A stretch of DNA of 64,000 nucleotides from Burkholderiaceae bacterium. GTDB lineage: Bacteria; Pseudomonadota; Gammaproteobacteria; Burkholderiales; Burkholderiaceae_A. The notes beneath the pieces are model-generated. The model ran no database searches, was not told where the DNA came from, and worked only from the letters and a program-made list of their open reading frames with translations. The translations under genes and the position numbers were made by a program. The number at the start of each line of letters is the position of its first letter. Within the stretch, counting starts at the first letter, position 1. Shown here in pieces: positions 53,916 through 63,940 of the stretch. Where the stretch lies: contig VERJ01000005.1 in assembly GCA_018882795.1 (NCBI GenBank), positions 1-64,000 of the forward strand, written 5' to 3'.

Positions 53916-54815
53916 ATGTTCGCCTATCGCCACGCATTTCACGCCGGTAATCATGCCGATGTGTTCAAGCACATCACACTCACCATCGCACTTGGGTTGA
54001 TGCAGAAAAAAGAGGCGCCACTCTGGGTGGTGGACACCCATGCCGGCGCAGGACTCTATGCCTTAAACAGTCCGCTGGTGCGAGACAAGGCGGAATGGCC
54101 CTCAGGTATCGGGCGGCTGTGGAATCTGAAAGACACTCCGCAACCGCTTGCAACTTACCTGGATCTGGTGAGGTCCTTTAATAAGAGCGGAAAACTCACC
54201 CACTATCCTGGATCACCACTGTTGATTCAGCAGATGCTACGGCCGGAGGATCGCCTTCGGGCCTTTGAGATGCACCCCTCGGATATTGGCCCATTACAGC
54301 GCTCACTCTCGGGTCTGCCGAGGCAGGTCAAGGCCGAACGAAAGGATGGGTTTGCGCAATTAAAGGCCCTGCTGCCGCCGCCATCCCGTCGCGGCATGGT
54401 GCTCATGGATCCGCCTTATGAACTACGCGATGACTATCGACATGTGATTCAAAGCATGCGCGATGCGTTGGGGCGATTTTCAACTGGGGTTTACATGATC
54501 TGGTACCCCAAGGTCGGTCGATACCAGGTGGAGAAACTATTACGGCAAGTGGCTGGATTATCTGCAACCCAACTGCTGCATGCCACGCTCACGGTCAGAG
54601 CGCCACTGAAAGATGGCCTGGGCCTCACCGGCAGCGGAATGATCGTGATCAATCCGCCCTATGGACTCGAGGAATCGCTTCAAGAAATAACGCCACTGCT
54701 TGCCCGGCTGCTCGGACAGGACAACCGGGCCTCAGCCAAGGTGAGTTTGGCTCAATCTAATGAAGAAATAAAAACGGCGCTCGGCCTCAATAGACCGGGC
54801 GCCGTTAAGCCCTAA
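53916..54815 (+). CDS. rlmJ: 23S rRNA (adenine(2030)-N(6))-methyltransferase RlmJ
   Basis: MFAYRHAFHAGNHADVFKHITL, DTHAGAGLY, MVLMDPPYELRDDY. Confidence 0.95.
   Translation: MFAYRHAFHAGNHADVFKHITLTIALGLMQKKEAPLWVVDTHAGAGLYALNSPLVRDKAEWPSGIGRLWNLKDTPQPLATYLDLVRSFNKSGKLTHYPGSPLLIQQMLRPEDRLRAFEMHPSDIGPLQRSLSGLPRQVKAERKDGFAQLKALLPPPSRRGMVLMDPPYELRDDYRHVIQSMRDALGRFSTGVYMIWYPKVGRYQVEKLLRQVAGLSATQLLHATLTVRAPLKDGLGLTGSGMIVINPPYGLEESLQEITPLLARLLGQDNRASAKVSLAQSNEEIKTALGLNRPGAVKP
54768..54806 (-). terminator. aceA terminator (minus strand) located inside the rlmJ 3' coding end
   Basis: Minus strand reads AACGGCGC-CCGGTCTATTGAGGCCGA-GCGCCGTTTTTATT. Confidence 0.82.
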
Positions 54816-54839
54816 GCACTCGACTTAGAAAACAGTCGA

Positions 54840-56159
54840 TCAGGCGACTTTCTTCTGAGCCTTGTCGTCGAAGAACTGCTCGTCTTCAGTCGAACCCTTT
54901 AGTGCCGCAGTAGAAGCCTCGCGCTCGATGGTGGTCGTGACGGCATCGAAGTAACCGGTGCCCACTTCACGCTGGTGTTTCACGGCAGTGAAACCCTTTT
55001 CAGCGGCTGCGAACTCAGCCTGCTGCAGCTCAACGAAGGCACTCATATTCTCGCGGGCATAGCCATAGGCCAGGTTGAACATGGAGTAGTTCAGGCTGTG
55101 GAAGCCGGCCAAGGTGATGAACTGGAACTTATAGCCCATGGCACCGAGTTCGCGCTGGAACTTGGCAATCGTGGCGTCATCGAGATTTTTCTTCCAGTTG
55201 AAAGAGGGCGAGCAGTTATAGGCCAGCATCTTGCCGGGGAACTGCTTGTGAATTGCCTCCGCAAACGCCTTCGCAAATGCGAGATCGGGCTTGCCGGTCT
55301 CACACCAAATCATGTCGGCATAGGGTGCATAGGCCAGGCCGCGTGAGATCGCCTGCTCCAGACCGGGCTTGGTGCGAAAGAACCCTTCGACTGTGCGTTC
55401 ACCGGTCAGGAAAGGCTTGTCAGTTTCATCGACATCGGAAGTGATCAGGTCAGCTGCCTCGGCATCAGTGCGCGCCAAGAGAACCGTGGGCACACCCATA
55501 ACATCGGAGGCCAGACGTGCCGCCACCAGCTTAGCCACTGCCTCGCGCGAGGGCACGAGCACCTTACCGCCCATGTGGCCGCACTTCTTGACAGAGGCCA
55601 GCTGGTCCTCGAAGTGAACGCCTGCAGCGCCGGCCTCGATCATGGACTTCATGAGTTCAAATGCGTTCAGGACGCCGCCAAAGCCTGCTTCCGCATCGGC
55701 CACAATCGGCAGGAAGTAATCCACATAGCCGGCATCGCCAGGATTGGTGCCTTCCATCCACTGGATCTGATCCGCGCGCGTGAAGGTGTTGTTAATGCGC
55801 TTGACCACCATGGGCACAGAATTGGCGGGATACAGCGACTGATCGGGATACATTTCACCGGCCAGGTTTGCATCGCCTGCCACCTGCCATCCCGAGAGAT
55901 ACACAGCCTTCAGACCCGCCTTGGCCTGCTGCAGCGCTTGATTGCCGGTGAGAGCACCCAATGAATTTACAAATGGCTCGGTGGTCACGAGATTCCAGAG
56001 TTTTTCCGCGCCGCGTTTCGCTAGCGTGTGCTCGGGCTGAACCGATCCACGAAGACGAACAACGTCGGCTGCCGTATAGCCACGCTTGATCGCGCGCCAA
56101 CGGGGGTTCTCAGACCATTCTTTTTGCAGTTTTTGTGCTTCGAGTTCGCGAGAGGACAT
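54840..56159 (-). CDS. aceA: Isocitrate lyase
   Basis: 439 aa; NALEALTG-like [62 protein letters not shown]. Confidence 0.96.
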   Translation of the reverse strand: MSSRELEAQKLQKEWSENPRWRAIKRGYTAADVVRLRGSVQPEHTLAKRGAEKLWNLVTTEPFVNSLGALTGNQALQQAKAGLKAVYLSGWQVAGDANLAGEMYPDQSLYPANSVPMVVKRINNTFTRADQIQWMEGTNPGDAGYVDYFLPIVADAEAGFGGVLNAFELMKSMIEAGAAGVHFEDQLASVKKCGHMGGKVLVPSREAVAKLVAARLASDVMGVPTVLLARTDAEAADLITSDVDETDKPFLTGERTVEGFFRTKPGLEQAISRGLAYAPYADMIWCETGKPDLAFAKAFAEAIHKQFPGKMLAYNCSPSFNWKKNLDDATIAKFQRELGAMGYKFQFITLAGFHSLNYSMFNLAYGYARENMSAFVELQQAEFAAAEKGFTAVKHQREVGTGYFDAVTTTIEREASTAALKGSTEDEQFFDDKAQKKVA

Positions 56160-56208
56160 AGGGAATCTCCGGATAAAAAAGTGGCTCTATGTTAAAGAAA
56201 TCTGCTGC

Positions 56209-56381
56209 TTCGCAATAGCAACGATCAAAAAATAGTTGATTTAAAACAATCAATTAAAACAATGACTTAGAGCTCATTTTCTTAATGCGAAACGAATTTT
56301 TCGTATATGAAAGAGACACATGCGGCTTTGCACAACCTAAATATCGCATTATGAAAAAAGATTTTCTTATTGCGAAACGAA
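56209..56381. promoter_or_regulatory. Cluster of TTGCGAA/TTCGTAT-like motifs upstream of aceA
   Basis: TTCGCAATA (56209), AATGCGAAACGAATTTTTCGTATA (56284), TCGCATTAT (56344), ATTGCGAAACGAA (56369). Confidence 0.55.
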
Positions 56382-56401
56382 AAGAGGCGCCAGGGCACCG
56401 G

Positions 56402-58936
56402 CTAGGCGGTCTCTTTGAGTGTGCGCCATGCCGGCGTGCGCAACACAGGCCGCAACGCCACCCAGCCCGCAAGCAAGGAGATCAGGGCGCCCACCGCTGC
56501 GCCAATCAGCAGTACAGACCAGCGTGGTTCCAACGATAAGGAGAAGACCCGTTCTGCCAAGGCCGCGCCGATTCCCAGCGACGCTGCAGCAGCAAGCAAG
56601 CCAGACACGCCCCCTACCAGCACCAGTTCAATCGTCTGCGCGAGCGATAACTGTCGGCGGCTTGCGCCAAGCGCACGAAACACAGCCGCCTCGCGCAATC
56701 GGGCGTCCCGAGTCGAAAGCAAGGCCGCCCAGAGCACTAGCACGCCACTGGCCAGCGCAAATCCAAACAGGAGCTGCACAGCGGCAATCACCTGCGACAA
56801 GATGCGCTGCAATTGATTCACAAGCGCACTCAAATCGAACACGGTGAGATTCGGAAATTTTGATAGCAACCGCCGTGTTAAGTCCACCACGGGCTGCCCA
56901 TTTTTATCCAGGGGCACATGCACCGAGGTGATCCAGCTCTGCGGGGCATCTTTGAGCGCCGCGGGTGTGAGGATCATGAAGAAATTCACCTGCATCGAAT
57001 CCCAGCGCAGGGCGCGCATATTCTGAATTGTGACTTCATGAGGCTCACCAGCCACTTCGAATATCAGGCGATCATTCAGATTCAGGCCGAGCGTCTTGGC
57101 AATGCCTGCCTCGACCGAGACCTGCATCAGATCCGGATCCATCGGTCCGCCAGCGATCACACGATTGTGTTCGGGGATAGTCTTGGCATACGTAAGATTG
57201 AATTCACGATCCACCAATCGCTGTGCACGATCATCGGAAAAATCAGTTGGTTGTATTGGCCTACCATTGATCGCAACCAACCGGCCGCGCACCATTGGTA
57301 ACACACTCGGCCTGCCCAGGCCTGCGGCTCGGATGGCATCGGCGACAGCGAAACGTTGCTCGGTTTGAATATTCAGAATGAAACGATTTGGCGCATCTGG
57401 TGGTGTGGAAAGCCGCCAGGCATTGACGAGATCGGACTGCACAATCGTGAGCAGAAACAGCGCAGTGAGCGCCATGGCCACCCCCTGAATCTGCAGGGCC
57501 AGGGCCCCGCCCCGGCGCTGAAGACTTCGACGCGTGCTCTGCCAGGCCCAAGAGATGATCCCCGGTGCGCCAGCCGATGATTGTGCGCGCGGCGCCCATG
57601 CCGGCAACAAACGAAAAACAAGCCAGGACAGCACAGCAAAGCAGAGCCCGGCCAGTGCAAAGCCCCCAGCTGTCACAGCGGAGACTTTCGCATTGCCCGT
57701 GCCCAGCCACAGCAGTAACCAGACTGCTGCAATCATCAATACTGCCCAGAGCCGGCCCGAGACAGAAACCACGGGTGCATCCTGCCGCAGCACGCGAACT
57801 GCAGGCACCTTTTTGAGACTAAAAAGCGGCGGCACGGCAAAGCCCAGCACCATGGCGGCCGCAACGCCAGCTGCCTGCAGAAAGGGGATCCAAGACACAC
57901 CTGAAAGTGGCAATGCCAGCACCACCGATGCAAGCGCTGCCAACCCTGACTGCACCAGCCAGCCCAGTCCCAAGCCCAACACGATAGAGACCAAGGTCAC
58001 AAGCAGCAATTCAAGGGCCCACCACTGAATCAGCCGAGACTGGGTTGCACCCAAGGACTTCAGTACAGCACAGGGCTGCATGTGTCGCGACACGAAACGC
58101 TGACTGGCCAGGGCCACGGCTGCAGCTGCAGTCAGCGAGGCCAGCATGCCTGTCAATGACAAAAATGCATAGGCCCGATCCAGCGCATTACGCAACTCGG
58201 GCCGCGCGTTATCCAAAGTCTCCATCCGCTCACCGCGGCCAAGCGTGGGCGCAAGGGCTGCAGAGAAGGCTTCCACCTGGTTTACGCCCAACCCCACAGG
58301 CGCTGCGACCCAGAGCCTGTAACTGATACGGCTACCCGGCTGCACCAGCTGCGTATCAGATAGCCGCTCATGACGAAAAATGACGCGCGGTGAGAGATTA
58401 ACGAAATTCATGCCACGATCAGGCTCCTGAAGAATGAGTCCGGTAATCCGGAATTCAACAAGACCGATACGCAAGGTGTCGCCCAGACCGACATTGAGCG
58501 TTGCGGACAGCGCCGGATCAATCCAGACATCATTCAAACCCAGGGCAGGATTACGCTCAATGCCACGAGATGTCTGCAACTCCAGCTTGCCGCGCAGCGG
58601 ATAGCCCTCGGTCACGGTCTTCACCGCAGAGAGCAGACCTCGAGAGGCATCACCCAGCCCCGCCTGGGCCATGCTGGGAAATTGACTGCCCAGCACGATC
58701 CGAAATCCCTTGGCCTGAGCAGCGTCGACCCAGGCCTGCGGTGTGGGCTGATCCGAGACCATCACCAGATCAGCAGCCAGTGTGGACTGGGCATCTGACG
58801 CCAGGGCATAACGCACACGATCAGCCAGCAGCCCCACCGCGCTCACCGCAGTCACCGAGATGACCAGGGCCAGGGCCAGGAGCGTAGCGCCACCCTGCCG
58901 AATATCACGCCATGTCAGAAACCACGCTAGCCGCAC
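56402..58936 (-). CDS. ABC transporter permease, large FtsX/YbbP-like type
   Basis: ORF 56402..59044; likely GTG start at 58936 (VRLAWFLTWRDIRQGGATLLALALVISVTAVSAVGLLADRV); two FtsX-like repeats; TRDARLREAAVFRALGASRRQLS near the C-terminus. Confidence 0.87.
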   Translation of the reverse strand: MRLAWFLTWRDIRQGGATLLALALVISVTAVSAVGLLADRVRYALASDAQSTLAADLVMVSDQPTPQAWVDAAQAKGFRIVLGSQFPSMAQAGLGDASRGLLSAVKTVTEGYPLRGKLELQTSRGIERNPALGLNDVWIDPALSATLNVGLGDTLRIGLVEFRITGLILQEPDRGMNFVNLSPRVIFRHERLSDTQLVQPGSRISYRLWVAAPVGLGVNQVEAFSAALAPTLGRGERMETLDNARPELRNALDRAYAFLSLTGMLASLTAAAAVALASQRFVSRHMQPCAVLKSLGATQSRLIQWWALELLLVTLVSIVLGLGLGWLVQSGLAALASVVLALPLSGVSWIPFLQAAGVAAAMVLGFAVPPLFSLKKVPAVRVLRQDAPVVSVSGRLWAVLMIAAVWLLLWLGTGNAKVSAVTAGGFALAGLCFAVLSWLVFRLLPAWAPRAQSSAGAPGIISWAWQSTRRSLQRRGGALALQIQGVAMALTALFLLTIVQSDLVNAWRLSTPPDAPNRFILNIQTEQRFAVADAIRAAGLGRPSVLPMVRGRLVAINGRPIQPTDFSDDRAQRLVDREFNLTYAKTIPEHNRVIAGGPMDPDLMQVSVEAGIAKTLGLNLNDRLIFEVAGEPHEVTIQNMRALRWDSMQVNFFMILTPAALKDAPQSWITSVHVPLDKNGQPVVDLTRRLLSKFPNLTVFDLSALVNQLQRILSQVIAAVQLLFGFALASGVLVLWAALLSTRDARLREAAVFRALGASRRQLSLAQTIELVLVGGVSGLLAAAASLGIGAALAERVFSLSLEPRWSVLLIGAAVGALISLLAGWVALRPVLRTPAWRTLKETA

Positions 58937-60093
58937 CGCAATGCCTCCACAATGCCAATCCTTGCCGCCCGAACCGCAGGCAACATGCCCCCCGCAATCC
59001 CCATCAGCACCGCAAACAGCAATGCAGCCAGGGCAATGCCCCATGAGAGTTCAAAGCCAAAGGCAAGTTCAGAAAAACTCTGAAAGTTTGTTGTCGAGAA
59101 CTCCACCCACTGCATACTGGATGCCAGCAGCAGACCGATCAGCCCCCCCACCACGGCCAAGCCAACTGACTCGGCAAGAAAGGCCAGCAGTATCGCCTGC
59201 CGCTGAAACCCCAAAGCACGTAGCGTGCCGATTTCCGACGTGCGCGAGGCCACGGCCGCCTGCATGGTGATGGTGGCACCGATGATGGCCCCAATGGAAA
59301 AAATACCGGCCAATGTCAGGCCAAGAATCTGAATGAAGCGCGATAAGCCCGCTGACTGCTCGGCGTAATAGTCTGCTTCGCGCCTGGCGGCGAGTGTGAT
59401 GCGGGGATCCTCTGCGAGCCTTTGCACCAAGCCATCAAATCGCTGCGGGTCAGTAAGCCGCATCACCACCGAAGCATAGGAATTACGCCGAAAAGACTGC
59501 ATAAGCGAGTCAACATCGCCCCAGATCTCGGAGTCAAATCCACTTCGACCGCCATCCATCACACCCACGACCTGCCATTGACGACCACCGAAGGTCAGCA
59601 TCTCCCCCACTTCGACCCCGGCGAACTGAGCATGGATCGCCCGGCCCACCACGATCTCATTGGATCCTGCACGAAACATACGGCCCTGGGTCAGACGAAC
59701 ATTGCGACGCAGGGTCACCCCGGTCTGCTCCATGCCACGGATCAGGGCATTGGAAATCTTGCCGTTGGCACGCTTGGGCAGACTGATGAGCATGACAACC
59801 TCGCGCGAGACCAGGGGCTCACCAATCACTGCGACTTCGGGCAGCGTAGCAACGAGTGCCGCCTGAGCGCGATCCACGGCACTCTGAACTTCAGTGGTGG
59901 AGCCCTTGCGGGTAATGATCACGTTATCGGGCTCGCCAGTGGCGACCAGCGTGCGCTTTAAGCCAGCATCCAGCATCAGCGCCGTGGCAAAAACAAACAC
60001 CACGAGCGCCATGCCGCTGGCGGTCAACAGGGTGGTGACCCGGCGCACCCAGAGATTACGCAGGCTATAGTGCAGGGGAATCGCAAGCGCCAC
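58927..60093 (-). CDS. ABC transporter permease (FtsX family, 4 TM)
   Basis: 388 aa; HYSLRNLWVRRVTTLLTASGMALVVFVFATALML, ASRTSEIGTLRALGFQRQAILLAFLAESV. Confidence 0.9.
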   Translation of the reverse strand: MALAIPLHYSLRNLWVRRVTTLLTASGMALVVFVFATALMLDAGLKRTLVATGEPDNVIITRKGSTTEVQSAVDRAQAALVATLPEVAVIGEPLVSREVVMLISLPKRANGKISNALIRGMEQTGVTLRRNVRLTQGRMFRAGSNEIVVGRAIHAQFAGVEVGEMLTFGGRQWQVVGVMDGGRSGFDSEIWGDVDSLMQSFRRNSYASVVMRLTDPQRFDGLVQRLAEDPRITLAARREADYYAEQSAGLSRFIQILGLTLAGIFSIGAIIGATITMQAAVASRTSEIGTLRALGFQRQAILLAFLAESVGLAVVGGLIGLLLASSMQWVEFSTTNFQSFSELAFGFELSWGIALAALLFAVLMGIAGGMLPAVRAARIGIVEALRCG

Positions 60094-60126
60094 GATCAGC
60101 GCTGCCCAATTGAATCGCGCATCGAC

Positions 60127-61284
60127 TCAGATTGCACGCAGGCCCTCCACAATCCGCACGCGGGCCGAGCGTACCGCAGGCACAGCCGCTGCAATCAACC
60201 CCACGAGTAAAGCCAGTAGCAGCTGAATCACCGTGGTCTGCGAGGAGACCTCAAAGACAGGAAACAATGTGCCCACACTCTGAACAAAGGCCGCAGCGGC
60301 AGGAAAGGTTGCGGCAGCCCCGATGACACCACCGAGTGTTGCGAGCATGAGTGATTCACCCACAATCAGGCCGGCCACAAAGAGAGGAGAGAAACCAAGA
60401 GCCTTCAATGTGGCGTATTCCGCAGTCCGCTCCCGCGCCGTCATGGCCATGGTGTTGGCCATCACCGCCATGATGATCAGGATCACCACATAGGAGACCA
60501 CTTGAATGGCCAGCACAATGGCCTCGATCATGGCAACAAAGCCCAGCTGAAAGGCCTTCTCGGTCTCAGTCAATGTTTCGTAAGCAGAGTTCTTAAAAAG
60601 CCCATCAATCTGCACACTGATCTCTGCCGCGCGATCCGCCTCTTCGATCTGGACAATGAACACCCCTGTGGCATTGGCCACGCGTGGCAGCCCGCGTCTA
60701 CGGGCCTCTTCGTTGAGATATTCCCAATGAAAAAACATCTGAGCCGTGTCGGTTGCGGGCTTGCGACCATCGTAGATCCCCATCACCTGAAACTCCCAGT
60801 CACCGGGATAGATTGTGCCCTTGAGCGTGATCATGTCACCGACTCGAAGGCCGTGGGTATTGGCGATCTTTCTCCCCACCACGGCCCCGCGTCGATCCTT
60901 CAGAAATGCAGTGCGCTCTGCCTCTGGCAGAACATATTCGGGATAGAGCGCAAGATAGGATTCCGCCTGAATGGCAAACTGCGGAAAGAAATTTTTGGGT
61001 TCTTTGTAAATCCCGCCAAACCAGTTGGCCCAGGAGAGTCGGTCCACGCCATCAACCTGCCGAATCCGATCTGCATGCGAAATCGGTAACGGAAACACCA
61101 GCGAAATTGCATTGCGTGTAATCAGACGTGCATTCGAAGACCCTTCCGCTCCGGCATACCAGGCACTCACGACGGTGGAGAGCAGACCAAAGGCCAGCGT
61201 AGCTACAATGAGCCCAAGCAGCGTGAGCAAGGAGCGGCCCTTGTGTCGCCAAACATTGCGAAACAGCAGATTCAGAATCAGCAT
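60127..61284 (-). CDS. ABC transporter permease (FtsX family, 4 TM)
   Basis: 385 aa; LLFRNVWRHKGRSLLTLLGLIVATLAFGLLSTVV, MTARERTAEYATLKALGFSPLFVAGLIVGESL. Confidence 0.9.
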   Translation of the reverse strand: MLILNLLFRNVWRHKGRSLLTLLGLIVATLAFGLLSTVVSAWYAGAEGSSNARLITRNAISLVFPLPISHADRIRQVDGVDRLSWANWFGGIYKEPKNFFPQFAIQAESYLALYPEYVLPEAERTAFLKDRRGAVVGRKIANTHGLRVGDMITLKGTIYPGDWEFQVMGIYDGRKPATDTAQMFFHWEYLNEEARRRGLPRVANATGVFIVQIEEADRAAEISVQIDGLFKNSAYETLTETEKAFQLGFVAMIEAIVLAIQVVSYVVILIIMAVMANTMAMTARERTAEYATLKALGFSPLFVAGLIVGESLMLATLGGVIGAAATFPAAAAFVQSVGTLFPVFEVSSQTTVIQLLLALLVGLIAAAVPAVRSARVRIVEGLRAI

Positions 61285-61325
61285 CTTTTTCAGTTCGACA
61301 TCACACTCAGCAAGGCGCCTATTGC

Positions 61326-62009
61326 CTAGCCTGAATGATCAGCATCGCGCTCCAATTGGCCTTTCTCAAGATGTACGATGGCCTTGGCGTGCTCGGCAGC
61401 CTTGGGATCATGGGTCACCATCAGGATGGTCTTGCCCATGTCTTGATTTAGGCGCTCCAGCATGTCCAGGATATCCTGGGCCGACTGACGATCCAGGTCT
61501 CCGGTCGGCTCATCGGCCACAATCAGTTTGGGATCCGTGATCAAGGCACGCGCGATTGCCACCCGCTGCTGCTGGCCACCGGAGAGCTCATTGGGCGTGT
61601 GATCCATACGATCCGCCAAGCCCACGGTCTTTAACGCTTCGGTGACGCGGGCCTTTTTCTCCGATTCCGACAGCGAGGTCAGCTGCAGCGGCAGGGCCAC
61701 ATTCTCAAAAGCAGTCAGTACTGGGATCAGATTGTAGAACTGGAAAATAAACCCAACATTGGCGGCTCGCCAACGGGCGAGCTCGGACTCTGAGAGTTTG
61801 GTGATGTCGCGGCCGTCAATGATGATCTCGCCTTGATCCGGCCGATCAATACCGGCGATTAAATTCAGCAATGTGCTTTTACCCGAGCCCGAGGGGCCCA
61901 TCAAGGCAAGAAATTCACCATGATGTATGTTCAGGCTCAGGTCCTGCAACACCGGCACCTGCTGGTCGCCACGCCGGTAGCTCTTGCCCACATGACGCAG
62001 CTCGATCAT
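61326..62009 (-). CDS. ABC transporter ATP-binding protein (LolD/MacB/DevA-type)
   Basis: 227 aa; [56 protein letters not shown]. Confidence 0.94.
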   Translation of the reverse strand: MIELRHVGKSYRRGDQQVPVLQDLSLNIHHGEFLALMGPSGSGKSTLLNLIAGIDRPDQGEIIIDGRDITKLSESELARWRAANVGFIFQFYNLIPVLTAFENVALPLQLTSLSESEKKARVTEALKTVGLADRMDHTPNELSGGQQQRVAIARALITDPKLIVADEPTGDLDRQSAQDILDMLERLNQDMGKTILMVTHDPKAAEHAKAIVHLEKGQLERDADHSG

Positions 62010-63166
62010 TGGGCAACGATTTTCACGCGCTGACCATCCTGAAGTCGGCCAGGGCGAATCACGACGCGCTGGCCCGGCTTGAGATTCTCCACAGGAACGA
62101 GATCGGATGCGCTTGAATGAGATGACGTTGTTGCTGATGTTGTTGCTGACGCCGCCGTTGGTATGGTGAGCTGTATTTTTTTTAAACGCTCACCTTCCAC
62201 GAGATAAACCCAAAGCCTGCCTGCTTCCTCCACGACTGCCTGACGACTGACCGCGACAATTGGCTTGCGCTCCGCTTCAGAAAGAGGCCGCTCTAGAAAG
62301 ACCACTTTGGCCGACATATCAGGCAGCACACGGAGATCGATTGCATCAAAACGAATCTTGACCAACCGTGTTGCCTTGGATCGATCAATGGTGGGCACCA
62401 TGCGGGCAATCGATCCCGCAAAGCGCTCACCTGGCAGAGCATCAAGTCCGATCTCGGCGGGCTGGCCGATTTTTAGGCGACCAATATTCGATTCAGAAAC
62501 ATCGGTCTCAACCTCTAGCGTGGACATATCGGCGATGGTGACCACCGCGCCCTTCGAATCCGCTGCTGAAGAAAAAGGGGTGATGTTGTCCCCCACATTG
62601 GCATTCTTGGTGAGTACCACGGCATCAAAAGGTGCACGAATTTCAGTCTGCGCAAGATTGGCCTGGGCCACTTTTTCTGCTGCCTGCGCAGCAGCCAGTC
62701 CCGCGCGAGCCTTGTTCCATCGGGCTATTGCTGCATCGTGGGAAGACGAAGAAATAAACTTCTGCGCCAGGAGCTGTTCACTGCGCCGGAAATTCTGCTC
62801 AGTCTCTGCCAGCTCGGCCTGAGCCACACCCACCTGAGCACTGGCCTGCTCTAGCTGGGCCCGCACATCGCGACTCTCGAGCCGGGCCACCAATTCACCA
62901 GCTTTGATCACCGACCCCTCGGCAACGCCCAGCCACTCCAGCCTACCGGTCGCTTTCGATGAGAGCGAGGCCTTGCGTTGGGCCACGACATAGCCGGTCG
63001 CGTTTAACACCGAGATGGTCTGGGAAGGGAACGCCTGCACAACCGGGGTTGTTTGGACCTTTTCCGCTGAGCCGCCCCACCAGAAAATCGCGGCGATGAT
63101 CAGCAAACCTGCAAGCAGACCAAGCTTCCAGAGTCGTAAAAGCCCTGATAACCACGATGCAGCCAT
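62006..63166 (-). CDS. HlyD/RND-type periplasmic adaptor subunit
   Basis: ORF 62006..63223, likely start MAASWLSGLLRLWKLGLL at 63166; VLNATGYVVAQRKASLSSKATGRLEWLGVAEGSVIKAGELVARLES. Confidence 0.9.
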   Translation of the reverse strand: MAASWLSGLLRLWKLGLLAGLLIIAAIFWWGGSAEKVQTTPVVQAFPSQTISVLNATGYVVAQRKASLSSKATGRLEWLGVAEGSVIKAGELVARLESRDVRAQLEQASAQVGVAQAELAETEQNFRRSEQLLAQKFISSSSHDAAIARWNKARAGLAAAQAAEKVAQANLAQTEIRAPFDAVVLTKNANVGDNITPFSSAADSKGAVVTIADMSTLEVETDVSESNIGRLKIGQPAEIGLDALPGERFAGSIARMVPTIDRSKATRLVKIRFDAIDLRVLPDMSAKVVFLERPLSEAERKPIVAVSRQAVVEEAGRLWVYLVEGERLKKIQLTIPTAASATTSATTSSHSSASDLVPVENLKPGQRVVIRPGRLQDGQRVKIVAQ

Positions 63167-63241
63167 ATTTGTTAAGGTTTTATCTATTGAAACCCTTGAT
63201 CTTACGGGGAATTTTCCGGCCAACCAAAGGAGCCCAACGCA

Positions 63242-63940
63242 ATGACCAAATCATGGATTTCAATCTCCAACGATAGCGGTGAGCGTTTCGATGCCTATCT
63301 CAGCCTGCCGCCCACGGGCAAGGGTCCAGGGCTGGTGGTGATTCAGGAAATTTTCGGTGTCAACGAGCACATCCGGGCGGTGGCCGATCAGTATGCGGCC
63401 GATGGCTACACCGTCATTGCACCCGATATTTTCTGGCGCAGCTCACCAAGGCTTGAACTGGGCTATGACCAGCAGGGATTTGATCGGGGCCTGGCGCTGC
63501 TTGCTGAGATGCACCTGGATGCGGCTGCAAAAGATCTGCGCGCCACGGTCGCCACGCTGCGCAGCCATGCTGCATGCACGGGCAGCGTGGGTTCAGTCGG
63601 CTACTGCATGGGCGGGCTGCTCAGTTTTATTGCCGCCGCAGAGGCCAATGTAGACACCGCGGTCTGCTACTACGGCGGTGGCATCCACAATCATCTAGAC
63701 CGGGCGAAGAAGATCAAATGCCCAGTGCTCTTTCACTTTGCCGATAAAGATGCCTACATTCCACCAGAGGCTGTGCAGGCAGTGCACAAGGCCATGGGAG
63801 ATCGTGAGAATGTCCGCATCTTGCTGCATGCGGGTGTGGACCACGGCTTTAACTGCTGGCGCAGGCCGGCCTGGCATCAGGTCACCGCGGCACGTGCACG
63901 CGGTCAGAGCCTGGTGCATTTGTCTGAAACACTGAAGTAA
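63242..63940 (+). CDS. Dienelactone hydrolase family protein
   Basis: 232 aa; GLVVIQEIFGVNEHIRAVADQYAADGYTVIAPDIFWR, GSVGYCMGG catalytic Cys motif, HAGVDHGFNC. Confidence 0.93.
   Translation: MTKSWISISNDSGERFDAYLSLPPTGKGPGLVVIQEIFGVNEHIRAVADQYAADGYTVIAPDIFWRSSPRLELGYDQQGFDRGLALLAEMHLDAAAKDLRATVATLRSHAACTGSVGSVGYCMGGLLSFIAAAEANVDTAVCYYGGGIHNHLDRAKKIKCPVLFHFADKDAYIPPEAVQAVHKAMGDRENVRILLHAGVDHGFNCWRRPAWHQVTAARARGQSLVHLSETLK

Noticed and set aside
58937-59044. ATG-initiated N-terminal extension of the large permease (MGHCPGCIAVCGADGDCGG...)
   Set aside because: Overlaps the upstream permease out of frame, Cys/Gly-rich and not membrane-like; GTG at 58936 gives a normal permease N-terminus.
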